Shown here: positions 22,560-32,956 of the stretch, in pieces
Numbering within the stretch: the stretch's first letter is position 1
Layout: each line of letters begins with the position of its first letter
Source: Lumbricus terrestris
Taxonomy: Eukaryota > Annelida > Clitellata > Crassiclitellata > Lumbricidae
Assembly: GCA_949752735.1 (NCBI GenBank)
Contig: OX457047.1
Coordinates: forward strand, 5,224,967-5,288,966
Reading direction: 5' to 3'
DNA length: 64,000 nt
The notes under the pieces: model-generated
Databases searched by the model: none
Seen by the model: only the letters and a program-made list of their open reading frames with translations
Told to the model about the DNA's origin: nothing
Made by a program: the position numbers and the translations under genes

Positions 22560-23580
22560 TGTTCATTATTGCAATTATAATAAAAAGGTGTCGCACTGCA
22601 AATGTGTGCCAACACTAAAGAAGGTGTGCAATTGCCAATTTTTGCCAATACTAAAGAAGGTGTGCTATGGCCAATTTTTGCCAACACTAAAGAAGGCGTG
22701 CAATTGCCAATTTTTGCCAAACTAAAGAAGGTGTGCTATGGCCAATTTTTGCCAACACTAAAGAAGGTGTGCAATTGCCAATTTTTGCCAACACTAAAGA
22801 AGGTGTGCTATGGCCAATGTTTTAGAAACCTAAACAAATCCATTGGTTCGAATTGTTCATTATTGCAATTATAATAAAAAGGTGTCCCACTGCAAATGTG
22901 TGCCAACACTAAAGAAGGTGTGCAAGTGCCAATTTTTGCCAACACTAAAGAAGGTGTGCTATGGCCAATTTTTGCCAACACTAAAGAAGGTGTGCAATTG
23001 CCAGTTTTTGCCAACACTAAAGAAGGTGTGCTATGGCCATTTTTTGCCAACACTAAAGAAGGTGTGCAATTGCCAATTTTTGCCAACACTAAAGAAGGTG
23101 TGCTATGGCCAATTATTGCCAACAGTAAAGAAGGTGTGCAATTGCCAATTTTTGCCAACACTAAAGAAGGTGTGCAATTGCCAATTTTTGAGAAACCTAA
23201 ACAAATCCATTGGTTCGAATTGTTCATTATTGCAATTATAATAAAAAGGTGTCCCACTGCAAATGTGTGCCAACACTAAAGAAGGTGTGCAATTGCCAAT
23301 TTTTGCCAACACTAAAGAAGGTGTGCAATTGCCAATTTTTGCCAACACTAAAGAAGGTGTGCTATGGCCAATTTTTGCCAACACTAAAGAAGGTGTGCAA
23401 TTGTCAATTTCTGCGAAACCTAAACAAATCCGTTGGTTCGAATTGTTCATTATTGCAATTGTAATATAAAGGTGTGCAACTGCAAATGTGTGCCAACACT
23501 AAAAGAGCTGTGCATTTGCCAATTTCTGCCAACACTAAAAAAGGTGTGCAATTTTTGCGAAACCTAAACATATCCATTGG
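22560..23580 (+). repeat. 36-bp minisatellite with higher-order structure
   Basis: The unit (GCCAACACTAAAGAAGGTG, TGCAATTGCCAATTTTT) is 36 bp and alternates between two types, TGCAATTGCCAA and TGCTATGGCCAA. Higher-order blocks are separated by a spacer with AAACCTAAACAAATCC and TTGGTTCGAATTGTTC, seen at about 22827, 23190, 23418 and 23560. Because 36 is a multiple of three, long frames stay open on several readings (IFANTKEGVQ); no evidence supports a protein. An inverted array lies at 26060-26395. Confidence 0.95.
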
Positions 23581-23589
23581 TTCGAATTG

Positions 23590-24040
23590 TTAAGAGTTGT
23601 TTGTTTAGTAATTCGAACTAGTTTTAAGTGTTGATACTGTTAATATCTTAACATTTTGCTATTAGTATATACACGAACAATTTCTTTACACGTCTACATA
23701 CATTGAATGCCAAAAATCATAGGTCGGATACTGTTAAAAGATTGTTTTTTTCGTTGTATCATATTAAGACAATGTAACATTTGCATAATCAGAGAACTCC
23801 GCAACTAACCAGAGAGCGACTAACCAAAGCTACTTCCAGTGGTGCCAGAAATAATATTAAAAAGCAAAAATTTTACACAGGAGAAATGCGTCGTTTATTA
23901 TGACGTATGTTCTCATCGTTCCATTGAAACTGATGACAATTAGCTCAGTAAGATTTAATGGAACTGTTGACAGCGTTGTAAACGGGCGCTATAGAAATTG
24001 TTAGATTAGACTTGAATCAGTAAACTGATACAAAATGGAT
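23590..24040. other. No gene seen
   Basis: Unremarkable AT-rich DNA between the minisatellite and a LINE tail. Confidence 0.4.
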
Positions 24041-24059
24041 CGAATATGTTTATTATATA

Positions 24060-24350
24060 GCTGTATGGGAAGCTAAATTGAGAGGCGCTTAACCCTTATA
24101 GGGTCAAAACTGAAAACATTGCTCTTTCAAAAATCCTATCCCGATTCTTCTTCTCCTTACATCCCCCGCCACTTCAACTCTAAACATCACCCACCTTAGC
24201 CGTCCATCTATCTGCCTGCCTGACTCTCCGGACTTGACCCGCTGCCTATCGATTTTGTTTTGATTGAGCGCCTGTGAATAAGCTGGTTCCCGCGACTTGG
24301 CTTTTGTGGGCGCTGTAGAAGTTTCGAGATTACGATTACGATTACGAATA
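24060..24350 (+). mobile_element. CR1/L2-like LINE 3' end, degenerate
   Basis: A short KTLLF-like C-terminal coding remnant, then TTGAGCGCCTGTGAATAAG, GGGCGCTGTAGAAG and a (GATTAC)n tail, equivalent to the LINE-B tail. Confidence 0.6.
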
Positions 24351-24354
24351 AATT

Positions 24355-26045
24355 TCTCAACCGATTTGGGTGCCCCTCAAGACCAGCGCCTCATCGTGGT
24401 GATGGGGTGGCAACAGACAAGTAAGGTATCTCCTGCTATGGCTATTCCATCAGTGGTGAAGGTTTATCCGAAGGACCACCTATGGCGTCACGCGAGGTGG
24501 ACGGGCCTAGCAAGAACACCGAAAACGGCTGGCGAACGCGGGCGTCACCCACCGGGATGGAGTTCCCTCGCCAGGCCGAGAACAAGTGCGTCTTAGCACA
24601 AAGAGGGTATGCCAGATGAGTGTCGATGCGCTGGCAATAAAGACAAAACACGATTGAAATCTGATGCCAGGTAAATTACCAGGAACATGCCGGTTCGGAC
24701 CAGTGGCGGCGCCAGGATTTCAGGTTTGGGGGGGGCTGAAGCCCCAAGCCTTCCTTCCTCCAAGAGGCGCAACTAAAACATTTTCTTCCCAGGCCGTTAC
24801 CCTGGACTTTCAAATAAAATAATCACAAATAAAAGTAAATCACAATAAAGGTGTCCAACAGCATTCACAAGACACTATTATAATTCTTTGCCTGCATATT
24901 ACTAATGACAGAGAGAAGTTTTAGTTTCCTTAATACAAAAAATTCATGCTTAGATATAATTTTCATGCACACAATTATTAAATGTATGTATGTATGTATA
25001 TAAATAAATAAATATATATATATATATATCTGCACACAAATGACGCAAATCTGACAACTGCATTGTTGTGTCAAAGGCATTTCTGGATAAAACGCAATCT
25101 TCTGGATAACCAGCACTTTGTAATATTATCTTCATGCATGATGTGCATTACAAATGCAACACTACTATGGGAGACTTTAAAAATTTTATATACTGCAGAG
25201 CTGTAAGTGTAGGCCTACTCTACATAGTTCAGCTCACTTTTGGTAGGGGTGACAGCTTCCATTCCATAAAGAAGAAACGGTTTACTTTAGGCAGCTACTA
25301 AATGAAAGCAAAACTGGTTCTCTAAATTTGTAGCATTTGCATTGCAACGAATTAAATTACCTATACAACTTAATATATATATATATATATTTATATATGT
25401 GTGTAAATATTTATATATTGTATATATATAGTTGATTTCGATGCCATTTATCGTTGTCTAGTTTTTTTATTACGAAATAAGCCGTTATATACATTTCCCG
25501 CGTTTTGCTTTGGGGAGGGGCTGAGCCGCATTTAGGGGGGCTTAGCCCCCTCCAGCCCCCCCCCCCCCTGGCGCGGCCACTGGTTCGGACGTCGCCCGGA
25601 TTACCAAGGTCCACGGCTCCATTCGAGCGAAGGGTGCTGGGCCGTACAGTCAGCTACCGAAAGGAAAATCAAGATGGCGAGAGACGTGGTGTCAGTGGGC
25701 ACATGGAAAGTTCGCACACTGAGCGAAGCAGGCAAGATGCAGCTGCTGCAGGAGGACATGATGCCTTACTGGGATACAAGCCTATTAACGATAGGATAAC
25801 AATGGCTAGGTTCGGTGCACAGCCGTTCAACATAACGGTGATCCAGATATATGCACCGACATCAGCAAGTGCGGAAGAGGATATAGAGGAATTTAATGGC
25901 GATTTGGCGGAGACGATAGACGAGGTGTCCAAGAGTGAAATACTAATAAAATGGTGGGACTGGAATGCAAAGATGGCAACGGATAGCAATGGTTGGGAGA
26001 GGGTCATGGTCAAATTTGGCTACCGCGACCGGAATGAACCGTTTT
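24355..26045 (+). pseudogene. RTE-like LINE 5' region with endonuclease, broken
   Basis: Upstream segment 24355-24700 holds a 5' region. After the hAT insertion the sequence continues at 25591 with SVGTWKVRTLSEAGKMQLL, the start of RTE-type APE endonucleases, and then FNITVIQIYAPTS, EILIKWWDWNAKM and ERVMVKFGYRDRNE. The usual GDWN motif is changed to WDWN, an internal deletion follows the first motif, and the copy stops where the inverted minisatellite begins (about 26046). No RT domain is present. Confidence 0.8.
24701..25582. mobile_element. 882-bp hAT element (CAGTGGCGGCGCC family)
   Basis: The ends are CAGTGGCGGCGCCAGG and CCTGGCGCGGCCACTG, with perfect TSD gttcggac at 24693-24700 and 25583-25590. 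The interior has G/C-rich subterminal blocks (GGGGGGCTGAAGCCCC), (TA)n runs near 25005 and 25380, and no transposase. It interrupts the RTE-like LINE. Confidence 0.93.
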
Positions 26046-26059
26046 GGCGCTACAATTGC

Positions 26060-26395
26060 GCTATACAATTACACACCTTTTTTAGTGTTGGCAAAAATTG
26101 GCAATTGCACACCTTCTTTACTGTTGGCACACATTTGCAGTGGGACACCTTTATATTACAATTGCAATAATGAACAATTCGAACCAATGGATTTGTTTAG
26201 GTTTCTAAAAAATTGGCAATTACACACCTTTTTAAGTGTTGGCAAAAATTGGCATTTGCACACCTTCTTTAATGTTGGCAGAAATTGGCAATTGCTCACC
26301 TTCTTTAGTGTTGGCAAAAATTGGCAATTGCACACCTTCTTTAGTGTTGGCACACATTTGCAGTTGCACACCTTTTTATTATAATTGCAATTATG
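26060..26395 (-). repeat. 36-bp minisatellite, inverted array
   Basis: The same unit and spacer as the array at 22560-23580, in opposite orientation and more diverged. The two arrays frame the RTE/hAT block as a long inverted repeat. Confidence 0.93.
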
Positions 26396-26521
26396 GACAT
26401 TTCAAAACAATGGACTTTTTAAAAGAACTGTCGCTTTTGTCTTTAATACAGCATATTCATTGTTGTCACTAAAGTCTGTATTTCCTCGATCTATCGTGCT
26501 AAAATCTTACGTCATCTTAAC

Positions 26522-27168
26522 ACTCGAGTGCCCAAGGTATTTTTTGGTACACGAAGGCCCAAGGAGGGGTCCGCGCGGACCCCAGCGTTTTTTGTGGATA
26601 TCTTAAGAAGGGATTGGAATATCGTTACAGAATCTAGTTCTATGTGATCCCAAATGAATTTCCAATCGATTGATGTGTCTTATAACACAATAACACCACC
26701 TGGTGTAAAATAGGAGTGCACACTATCGTGATACACATTTTATGCTTGCTTGCGTCATTTACCGAAGGAAGCCTATCGTTTTCATGTTTGTATCTTGAGA
26801 AGGGATTGGAATATCGTTACAGAATTTAGTTCTATGTAATCCCAAATGAATTTCCAATCGATTGATGTATCTTATATCACAATAGCACCAACCGGTGTGA
26901 AATAATAGTGTACACTTCTCATGATACACATTATAATGCTTGCTCGCGTCATGTATGGCAAATAGCCGCATATCGTGCGGTACCCTTAGTATATGCTGTG
27001 GTTGTGGGGTATGGGGCTGGAAAATACTCACACAAAATATACCATTCGATGGCCAAATGGTTGCTCGAGGAATACCTAAAAGCATTTTTGCAGATCCCTA
27101 GCCGTTAAAAAGTTATCCGGGAAAAACGGGCCTGGGGTCCGGTGGGACCCCGCTTGGGCATTCGAGGG
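26522..27168. mobile_element. piggyBac-type MITE with internal duplication
   Basis: Flanked by TTAA at 26518-26521 and 27169-27172. The ends CACTCGAGTGCCCAAGG and CTTGGGCATTCGAGGG are inverted repeats. Inside, a segment of about 190 bp (starting ATCTTAAGAAGGGATTGG near 26599) is repeated in tandem from about 26791 with roughly 90% identity. No transposase is present. Confidence 0.85.
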
Positions 27169-27189
27169 TTAAAGTTCTTATTTCTAGGC

Positions 27190-27345
27190 TAAGCTAAATA
27201 GGCCCACTCTTAGCGGGATTTTCTCTCTTTGGTGGGCCTGTTGTTTTTCAATCATTCGATGTGACATCCTCTGCTTTGATCGCTTGTACTTTATTAATCT
27301 GCTACCTCACATGTCTTATAATTTGTTATTAAATAAATCATTTGT
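27190..27345 (+). mobile_element. LINE 3' UTR fragment
   Basis: CTCTTAGCGGGATTTTC and TTTGGTGGGCC match the fragment at 19385. It ends with AAATAAATCATTTG. Confidence 0.45.
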
Positions 27346-27680
27346 TTAAAAAATCCAGCTTCTATTTCACCGGCAAAAAAATCTCCTTTCAGCTTCAATT
27401 GTTCAAGCATTCGTCGGAACTCCCGCCGCTTTTTCGCATTTAAAAGACTCTTCATCGAGCTTACAAATCTCAAGCGTTCTTTTCTTGATCATATCTTCCA
27501 TTTCTCATGCGTTCGCTTAATAAATCCAGCTCCAATTAAACCAGGAATATTTTCATCGATCCAGCTTCAATTAACGCAACAACAAGCCGTACATTCACTT
27601 TCTATTTCAGCATGGATTTCGTCAATTTGTTTCACGCGTCGTATACACTGAACCGGAAATATACTGCAAAACGCAAATGT
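27345..27680. other. No gene seen
   Basis: Unremarkable; short TTCAATTAA/ATCCAGCTTC motifs repeat a few times (near 27355, 27520 and 27560), suggesting a degenerate repeat. Confidence 0.35.
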
Positions 27681-27689
27681 TATAGCGCA

Positions 27690-27815
27690 ATGGCGGCGCC
27701 AAAACGGCGGCGCCAAAACGGCGGCGCCAAAACGGCGGCGCCAAAACGGCGGCGCCAAAACGGCGGCGCCAAAACGGCGGCGCCAAAACGGCGGCGCCAA
27801 AACGGCGGCGCCAAA
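27690..27815. repeat. 14-bp GC minisatellite (GGCGGCGCCAAAAC)n
   Basis: About nine nearly perfect copies. Each unit contains the palindrome GGCGCC inside TTTTGGCGCC (reverse strand), which resembles an E2F-type site. The array ends 20 bp before a PSE + TATA promoter. Confidence 0.95.
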
Positions 27816-27833
27816 AAGTCACGTACCGGAAAT

Positions 27834-27872
27834 TGTACACCTTTCCTTAAGGGAATCTAACTTTATATAAAT
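27834..27872 (+). promoter_or_regulatory. snRNA-type PSE + TATA promoter next to GC array
   Basis: TGTACACCTTTCCTT at 27834-27848, a 15-16-bp spacer, TATATAAATAA at 27864. The GC minisatellite lies immediately upstream, where a distal element would sit. Confidence 0.6.
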
Positions 27873-27879
27873 AAAAAAC

Positions 27880-29100
27880 AGACAGTAAACTAAAATTATA
27901 CGTGGAATCGAGCAGGATCACTATGCATAACAAACATTAATTAACCGTCTAGGCATGTCTCTTCATCACTGTCACAACAAAAGGGGAGTTCCCTGTCAAT
28001 ACAGATGCGACATAAGCATACTTTTCCCACACTAAGTGTACAAGAATCATCCCTAGATTGCAGGGGACAATGTGCATTCAATTGGTGATCACTGTTAGTT
28101 GGCTCTATTTCAATATCAATGGAGGCTAAGTGCTAATTATTGTTATTATTTCACACTACTTGAGTGACAGATTATCGTGCTTTACCTTCAATGTCAATTA
28201 TATCTCGATTATAATGGAAACAGAGTCACCGGTGAGTGCATCTCGATTATATAATTATGCAAATGTCACGAACACAAACAATTAGAAAACTGGACAAAGG
28301 GAAGTCGACGCTAATGATTATTTTTGTCACATACTTAAACTGAAACAATAAATTACTACACACACAAAAACTTAACGACTAAGCCATATGGAATTCAATT
28401 TAACACCTTTTTCACTTATGTGAAATGCTTACAAATAATGTAGAATCCACCCAAGCAGCCAGTTTTAGAGAAATCTTGTTCAGCTACTATTAATAGAAAT
28501 TGAAAACCAGAAGGTGTTTAAGAAAAACCAACCTCTTTGTCGGATTAATGTTGTTTACATTCAAAACATTTGCGTAGTAACCTTAAGTCGAGCTAAACTG
28601 ACATCGGATTTTCCCATTCAGTGTCTTCCGTCAATTGCATAAGAGCTTATGCTTGCGCGTTGGACGGCTTCCTGGATAATCGAAAATAGAAAGTCCATCA
28701 ATATTCATGCTGTTGTTGCTACTTTTGTCATGTTTATCGTCACCGTTGTCGTCTACCACGTGATTTGTAGGAAAGTAACTGAGGGTGTTCAAAGGTTGAT
28801 TCATCAACTCGTGAAATCATAATTATATTCGAAAAGAAATACCATCCCTCAATACAAACCTTTAATTACTGTACTAGTTGCTTTATAAAATATATCTGAT
28901 ATGAAATTCGCCACATTCACAGTAAACTTAGCAATCCCCCACACCCAATCACCATCTTGGAGGACGAGGATGACGTAATCTATTTGTATTGTATCACTAA
29001 ATTACGCATCCAAAAGTACACACTAACGAGAGGAACCCTGATGCAAAAGACCCATGGATGCAAAGTAAAGAAAGTAACTTTAAGACAAAGAAAAATAAAC
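27880..29100. other. No gene seen; one weak promoter candidate
   Basis: Unique AT-rich DNA. TTAACACCTTTTTCA at 28400-28414 with ACAAATAATG 16 bp later is a weak PSE/TATA candidate. Nothing else is supported. Confidence 0.4.
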
Positions 29101-29134
29101 TTTTATTTTATGGATATTTACCGCATCTGCAATA

Positions 29135-29330
29135 GCAGCCCTTCAAAATCTTGTCAGAAGCGCTCCCGGCAGCAGCGCGGCCACAGCAACGGCGTTTCAC
29201 AGTGAAGCGCACGAGCATTTGCGAGTGAGGAACTTGATAAGGGTGTTTGCGCGACAATTTGAGGAGGATTTGAACTTGGAAACCCCCGGCCTTAGGTGAA
29301 TTCGAATCAATTACCTTCAACTCCAAACAG
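29135..29330 (-). mobile_element. tRNA-derived SINE, degenerate
   Basis: In minus orientation it matches the SINE at 14669: TTTGAACTTGG-like B-box region, GCAAATGCTCGTGCGCTTC and the GGGAGCGCTTCTGA tail. Confidence 0.65.
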
Positions 29331-29344
29331 ACCACTACATCATT

Positions 29345-30200
29345 TTTAATAGCGATGAATGAGTAAATGAAGTTTTGTGATTACTAAAAGTGAAGTACCA
29401 ATGAAGGCAAAAGCTCGAGTTGTTGGAAAAAGTATTCCTTGCTTGTGGAACATGCGCAGTTGACGTTGAAAGATAATTCTGATGTCGTCAGGCGTATGAG
29501 ATTTCAAATATAATAAATAGGAGCTCAAGGCGACAGTAAGACCAGTAAATTACAGGGCAAAGAGTTGAGCGAGAGACGATTTTGAGGACATCCAACAATT
29601 GAGATCAGCAGAAAGAGATTCAATAGACTGGCAAAGAGAAAGTTTTTGGGAACAGGAGCTATGAACAGTCTGGACATCATCAGCAAAGAGGTGACCAGAG
29701 ACTGAGTGTTTCGCAAAGTTGTAAACAAAATATTTAGAAGTGGACCTAGAACGGATCCTTAATGAACACCAAATTTAACAGGAACCCATTATAAGTGAGA
29801 GAGTCACCTAAAATAACCATTTTGGCAGGATCAGCAAGAGATGAGCGAAACCAAAGAAGAGGAAGGCCACCCAGAAAAAAAGAATGTTTCAATGCGCAAT
29901 AGAATTCACGACCTACCATATCAAATGCCGAAGATGCATCAAATAGTTATAGAAGAGGGGTAACATGGAATTTGTAGATGTCGGAAAGAAGAGAAAGAAG
30001 AGCAATTTCAGTCTAGAGTGGTGAGCTCTAAAGCCAGATTGTCTGGTAGGAAGAAGATCCAATTGTTCATGATAAGCAAGAAATTGTAGAGAAACAAGTC
30101 GTGCTAAGGTCTTTGAGAGAAAGAAAGGATTTCAATAGGTGGATATTTTTGGCATATTCTACGATCCAGATTGGGTTTCTTAAGAGTGGGAAATACAACA
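29345..30200 (-). pseudogene. Degenerate LINE RT core
   Basis: In minus orientation, spread over several frames, RT landmarks appear: RQSGFRAHHS, then FDAS.AFDMV (motif A), then a GDSLTYNGF-like stretch. Multiple frameshifts and stops are present. A CR1/L2-type LINE is likely. Confidence 0.65.
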
Positions 30201-30366
30201 GCACGTTATTCACATTACTTTTCTAATATTTTACCATACTTTACTGTTACTTCTCTGCGTCATTTTTCATCTTTTACTCGATGCCCCATCAGACGTTTTA
30301 AAATGGAGAAAATTATAGGCTACAACTTATTTACCTAGGCTACTTACTTGCATCATCAGCCGCCTT

Positions 30367-30406
30367 TTGACACCTTTTAATCGCATTCTCCGACGCAATA
30401 AGAATC
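30367..30406 (+). promoter_or_regulatory. snRNA-type PSE + TATA promoter (X8)
   Basis: TTGACACCTTTTAAT at 30367-30381, a 16-bp spacer, ATAAGAATC at 30398. Spacer and flank match the X2 promoter at 2403. Confidence 0.65.
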
Positions 30407-30431
30407 TCGATTTCGCTTATCACCACATGAT

Positions 30432-30533
30432 AAAAAAGCTCTTAAGTGCTGTAATATGCCGAGCAAATTTCTGTCCAGGGTAACGGCCTCTGTTGTCATA
30501 GACCCTGGTCAAATCGGATCCATCCATCCATCC
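30432..30533 (+). mobile_element. Short retroposon tail family 'T' with 13-bp TSD
   Basis: An insertion of about 100 bp: AAGTGCTGTAATATGCC, CCAGGGTAACGGCCTC, GACCCTGGTCAAATCGG and a (CATC)n 3' tail. It is bracketed by atcaccacatgat at 30419-30431 and 30534-30546, a 13-bp target duplication, so it was retroposed into the X8 locus between promoter and RNA core. The same element occurs at 32094, 33751, 39073 (minus), 43243 and 53157. Confidence 0.85.
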
Positions 30534-30546
30534 ATCACCACATGAT

Positions 30547-30740
30547 GCTCGGTTCGTCCCGAAAATTGATAATTACGATTCCACGCGTGTTTAGGACTGA
30601 TAACTCCACAAATGCTCGCACTATTGGCAGTGCCAGTCCTAACTTTGGGTATCGGAGGAGGGCATTACTAATACTCTTTGCTATTGCACACTGTATTCAA
30701 CGTAAAACTGCCATCCTTCTCAATGACAGTTCTACTTAGT
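30547..30740 (+). ncRNA. Family X small RNA, copy X8, interrupted
   Basis: TCGG/CCGA hairpin at about 30551-30564, then the core ATTGGCAGTGCCAGTCC and CGGAGGAGGGCATTAC at 30611-30672. The promoter is now about 100 bp further away because of the T insertion, so this copy may no longer make the normal transcript. Confidence 0.55.
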
Positions 30741-30939
30741 TACGACTGGCAAAATATTAAAATATTTAAAATAAATTAATACTGTTATCGAATACATTCA
30801 ATAAAATTGGCACAAATATAGCTCTAAGATATATATTAGCAAATGACTGAAGCTTGTATTCCTAATAAATTAATTAATTGCTCTTTAGACGGGTGATCGC
30901 CAGGTAGATCACCCAATCTCATTAATTTATTGATGGAAA

Positions 30940-31105
30940 AGAGTAGGCTAGTTTTACTCAGAAGCGCATCCGACTCAACGTGGAAACTGAATCGGAATTT
31001 CACGCCGAAGCGCATGAGCAATTGCGAGTTAAGGACTTGCTCAAGGTCCCTAGACAATGACGAACATATCCCCCATCCCCCTAACACCCCCGCGCCACGC
31101 AAAGG
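30940..31105 (-). mobile_element. SINE remnant in unit 1 (also 32593-32758)
   Basis: In minus orientation: GACCTTGAGCAAGTCC, CGCAATTGCTCATGCGC and GATGCGCTTCTGAGTAA. This is the SINE body and tail without the B box. A duplicate lies 1653 bp downstream. Confidence 0.7.
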
Positions 31106-31263
31106 CTGAAGATGCGCTGATATTCGCTGGTTTTATAGTTAACTTATTGATGACGAATTGACAACTTATAGTAGCCAAGACGATATAATCTCAATCGCTT
31201 TTCAACTTTTCTAATGATGATGGACACTGGAAAAATTCAAGATGCGACGTAAGCAAAACTGAA

Positions 31264-31303
31264 ATTTATATATTAGCTGAAAGTTACATTTTAACGGTGT
31301 CTA
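31264..31303 (-). promoter_or_regulatory. snRNA-type PSE + TATA promoter, minus strand
   Basis: TAGACACCGTTAAAA (31303 to 31289), a 16-bp spacer, TATATAAAT. An exact duplicate lies at 32917-32956. No family X core follows on the left. Confidence 0.7.
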
Positions 31304-31991
31304 ATATTATCAATCGTGTGTTTGTGCAGCGTTTTGGCTTCCATTGTCATTGACGCGTTTCTCTTAGAGGTGACGTTATATAAATGTGCCGTTAAGCAAC
31401 AGTTTTATCGTAGCAAATCAATTAGCTGTGAATCAAATGTGCTGTCGATGGATTTAGCTGAGGAATTGGCAACTTTATTTAAAATTAATCCGGATCACAA
31501 CAGCTATAATAATTGTTCCCGCCATTTCCATTCCATAAATATATGGGGATTTAGAATCACGTCATTCACCAAATAGAAAAGATCGCCAATGGCCATTGAC
31601 GAAACAAAGTAAACTACGGACATTATTTTTTATACGTTTCATCTAAATAAGAAACACGATTTGGTATTTATAATTTGTCATGACTAAAAGTGACTGATGG
31701 ATTGAAATATAACTTGTTCTTTTTAAAGACGTCAACAGCCATAGCAGTCATACGATATCGTTTGATTTTCTGGAAATAAATAGAATCAGATCTATTAATA
31801 ATAGATCGCACAGTTATAGCAGTTGATTTAACTTTGGGACATCATTATTAACTTCTAAATGATTGGTGGACCAAACAAAGCTTTAACACTGGCATCATTA
31901 TAACCCATTAATTCCAGTTTCTTATAATTTATAACTATGACTATGACGAAGTAACGAAATTCATGTTGAATTGTCGCGCAGCCTTAGATTA

Positions 31992-32031
31992 GCGACACCT
32001 CTAAAACGATAATAAACAATTTTATTTATAC
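31992..32031 (+). promoter_or_regulatory. snRNA-type PSE + TATA-like promoter
   Basis: GCGACACCTCTAAAA at 31992-32006, a 16-bp spacer, TATTTATAC at 32023. Duplicated at 33645-33684. Confidence 0.55.
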
Positions 32032-32093
32032 GTAAATCTCAACAAAAGCGAGATTGGAACACTCTGCCACTAATATAAATCTAGTACCTTGAG

Positions 32094-32190
32094 ATTAAGT
32101 GCTGTACTATGCCGAGCAAATTTCTGTACAGGATAACGGCCTCTGTTGTCATAGACCCTGGTCAAATCGGATCCATCCATCCATCCATCA
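32094..32190 (+). mobile_element. Chimeric T-family retroposon at duplication joint
   Basis: The 5' part (GTACTATGCC, TGTACAGGATAACGG) matches the copy at 33751. The 3' part (CAAATCGGATCCATCC then CCATGATGCTCGG) matches the copy at 30432. It is the product expected from unequal crossing over between those two copies. Confidence 0.85.
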
Positions 32191-32199
32191 CCCCATGAT

Positions 32200-32395
32200 G
32201 CTCGGTTCGTCCCCAAAATTGATAATTACGATTCCACGCGTGTTTAGGACTGATAACTCCACAAATGCTCGCACTTTTGGCAGTGCCAGTCCTAACTTTG
32301 GGTATCGGAGGAGGGCATTACTAATACTCTTTGCTATTGCACACTGTATTCAACGTAAAACTGCCATCCTTCTCAATGACAGTTCTACTTAGTTA
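32200..32395 (+). ncRNA. Family X small RNA, copy X9 (no promoter)
   Basis: Duplicate of X8, core at 32264-32325. The duplication began inside the T element, so the PSE/TATA promoter at 30367 was not copied. Upstream there is instead the promoter at 31992, about 170 bp before the core. Confidence 0.5.
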
Positions 32396-32916
32396 CGACT
32401 GGCAAAATATTAAAATATTTAAAATAAATTAATACTGTTATCGAATACATTCAATAAAATTGGCACAAATATAGCTCTAAGATATATATTAGCAAATGAC
32501 TGAAGCTTGTATTCCTAATAAATTAATTAATTGCTCTTTAGACGGGTGATCGCCAGGTAGATCACCCAATCTCATTAATTTATTGATGGAAAAGAGTAGG
32601 CTAGTTTTACTCAGAAGCGCATCCGACTCAACGTGGAAACTGAATCGGAATTTCACGCCGAAACGCATGAGCAATTGCGAGTTAAGGACTTGCTCAAGGT
32701 CCCTAGACAATGACGAACATATCCCCCATCCCCCTAACACCCCCGCGCCACGCAAAGGCTGAAGATGCGCTGATATTCGCTGGTTTTATAGTTAACTTAT
32801 TGATGACGAATTGACAACTTATAGTAGCCAAGACGATATAATCTCAATCGCTTTTCAACTTTTCTAATGATGATGGACACTGGAAAAATTCAAGATGCGA
32901 CGTAAGCGAAACTGAA

Positions 32917-32956
32917 ATTTATATATTAGCTGAAAGTTACATTTTAACGGTGTCTA
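32917..32956 (-). promoter_or_regulatory. snRNA-type PSE + TATA promoter, minus (duplicate)
   Basis: Duplicate of 31264-31303 with identical PSE and TATA boxes. Confidence 0.7.

Noticed and set aside
22360..23470. Long overlapping frames over the minisatellite (IFANTKEGVQ / KVCNCQFLPTLK) as a repeat protein
   Set aside because: The 36-bp unit is a multiple of three, so several frames stay open on both strands; some run into the N gap. No start context or conservation supports a protein.
22560..23580. CRISPR-like array
   Set aside because: Units are contiguous 36-bp repeats without unique spacers, in an intron-bearing eukaryotic genome; it is a minisatellite.
24843..24857. PSE-like TGGACACCTTTATTG (minus) inside the hAT at 24701
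   Set aside because: No TATA-like sequence at 16 bp, and it is part of the transposon interior.
27567..27860. FWRRRFGAAVLAPP / RRRQNGGAKTAAPK repeat protein
   Set aside because: Open frames result from the 14-bp minisatellite read over 42-bp cycles; no start or homologue is evident.
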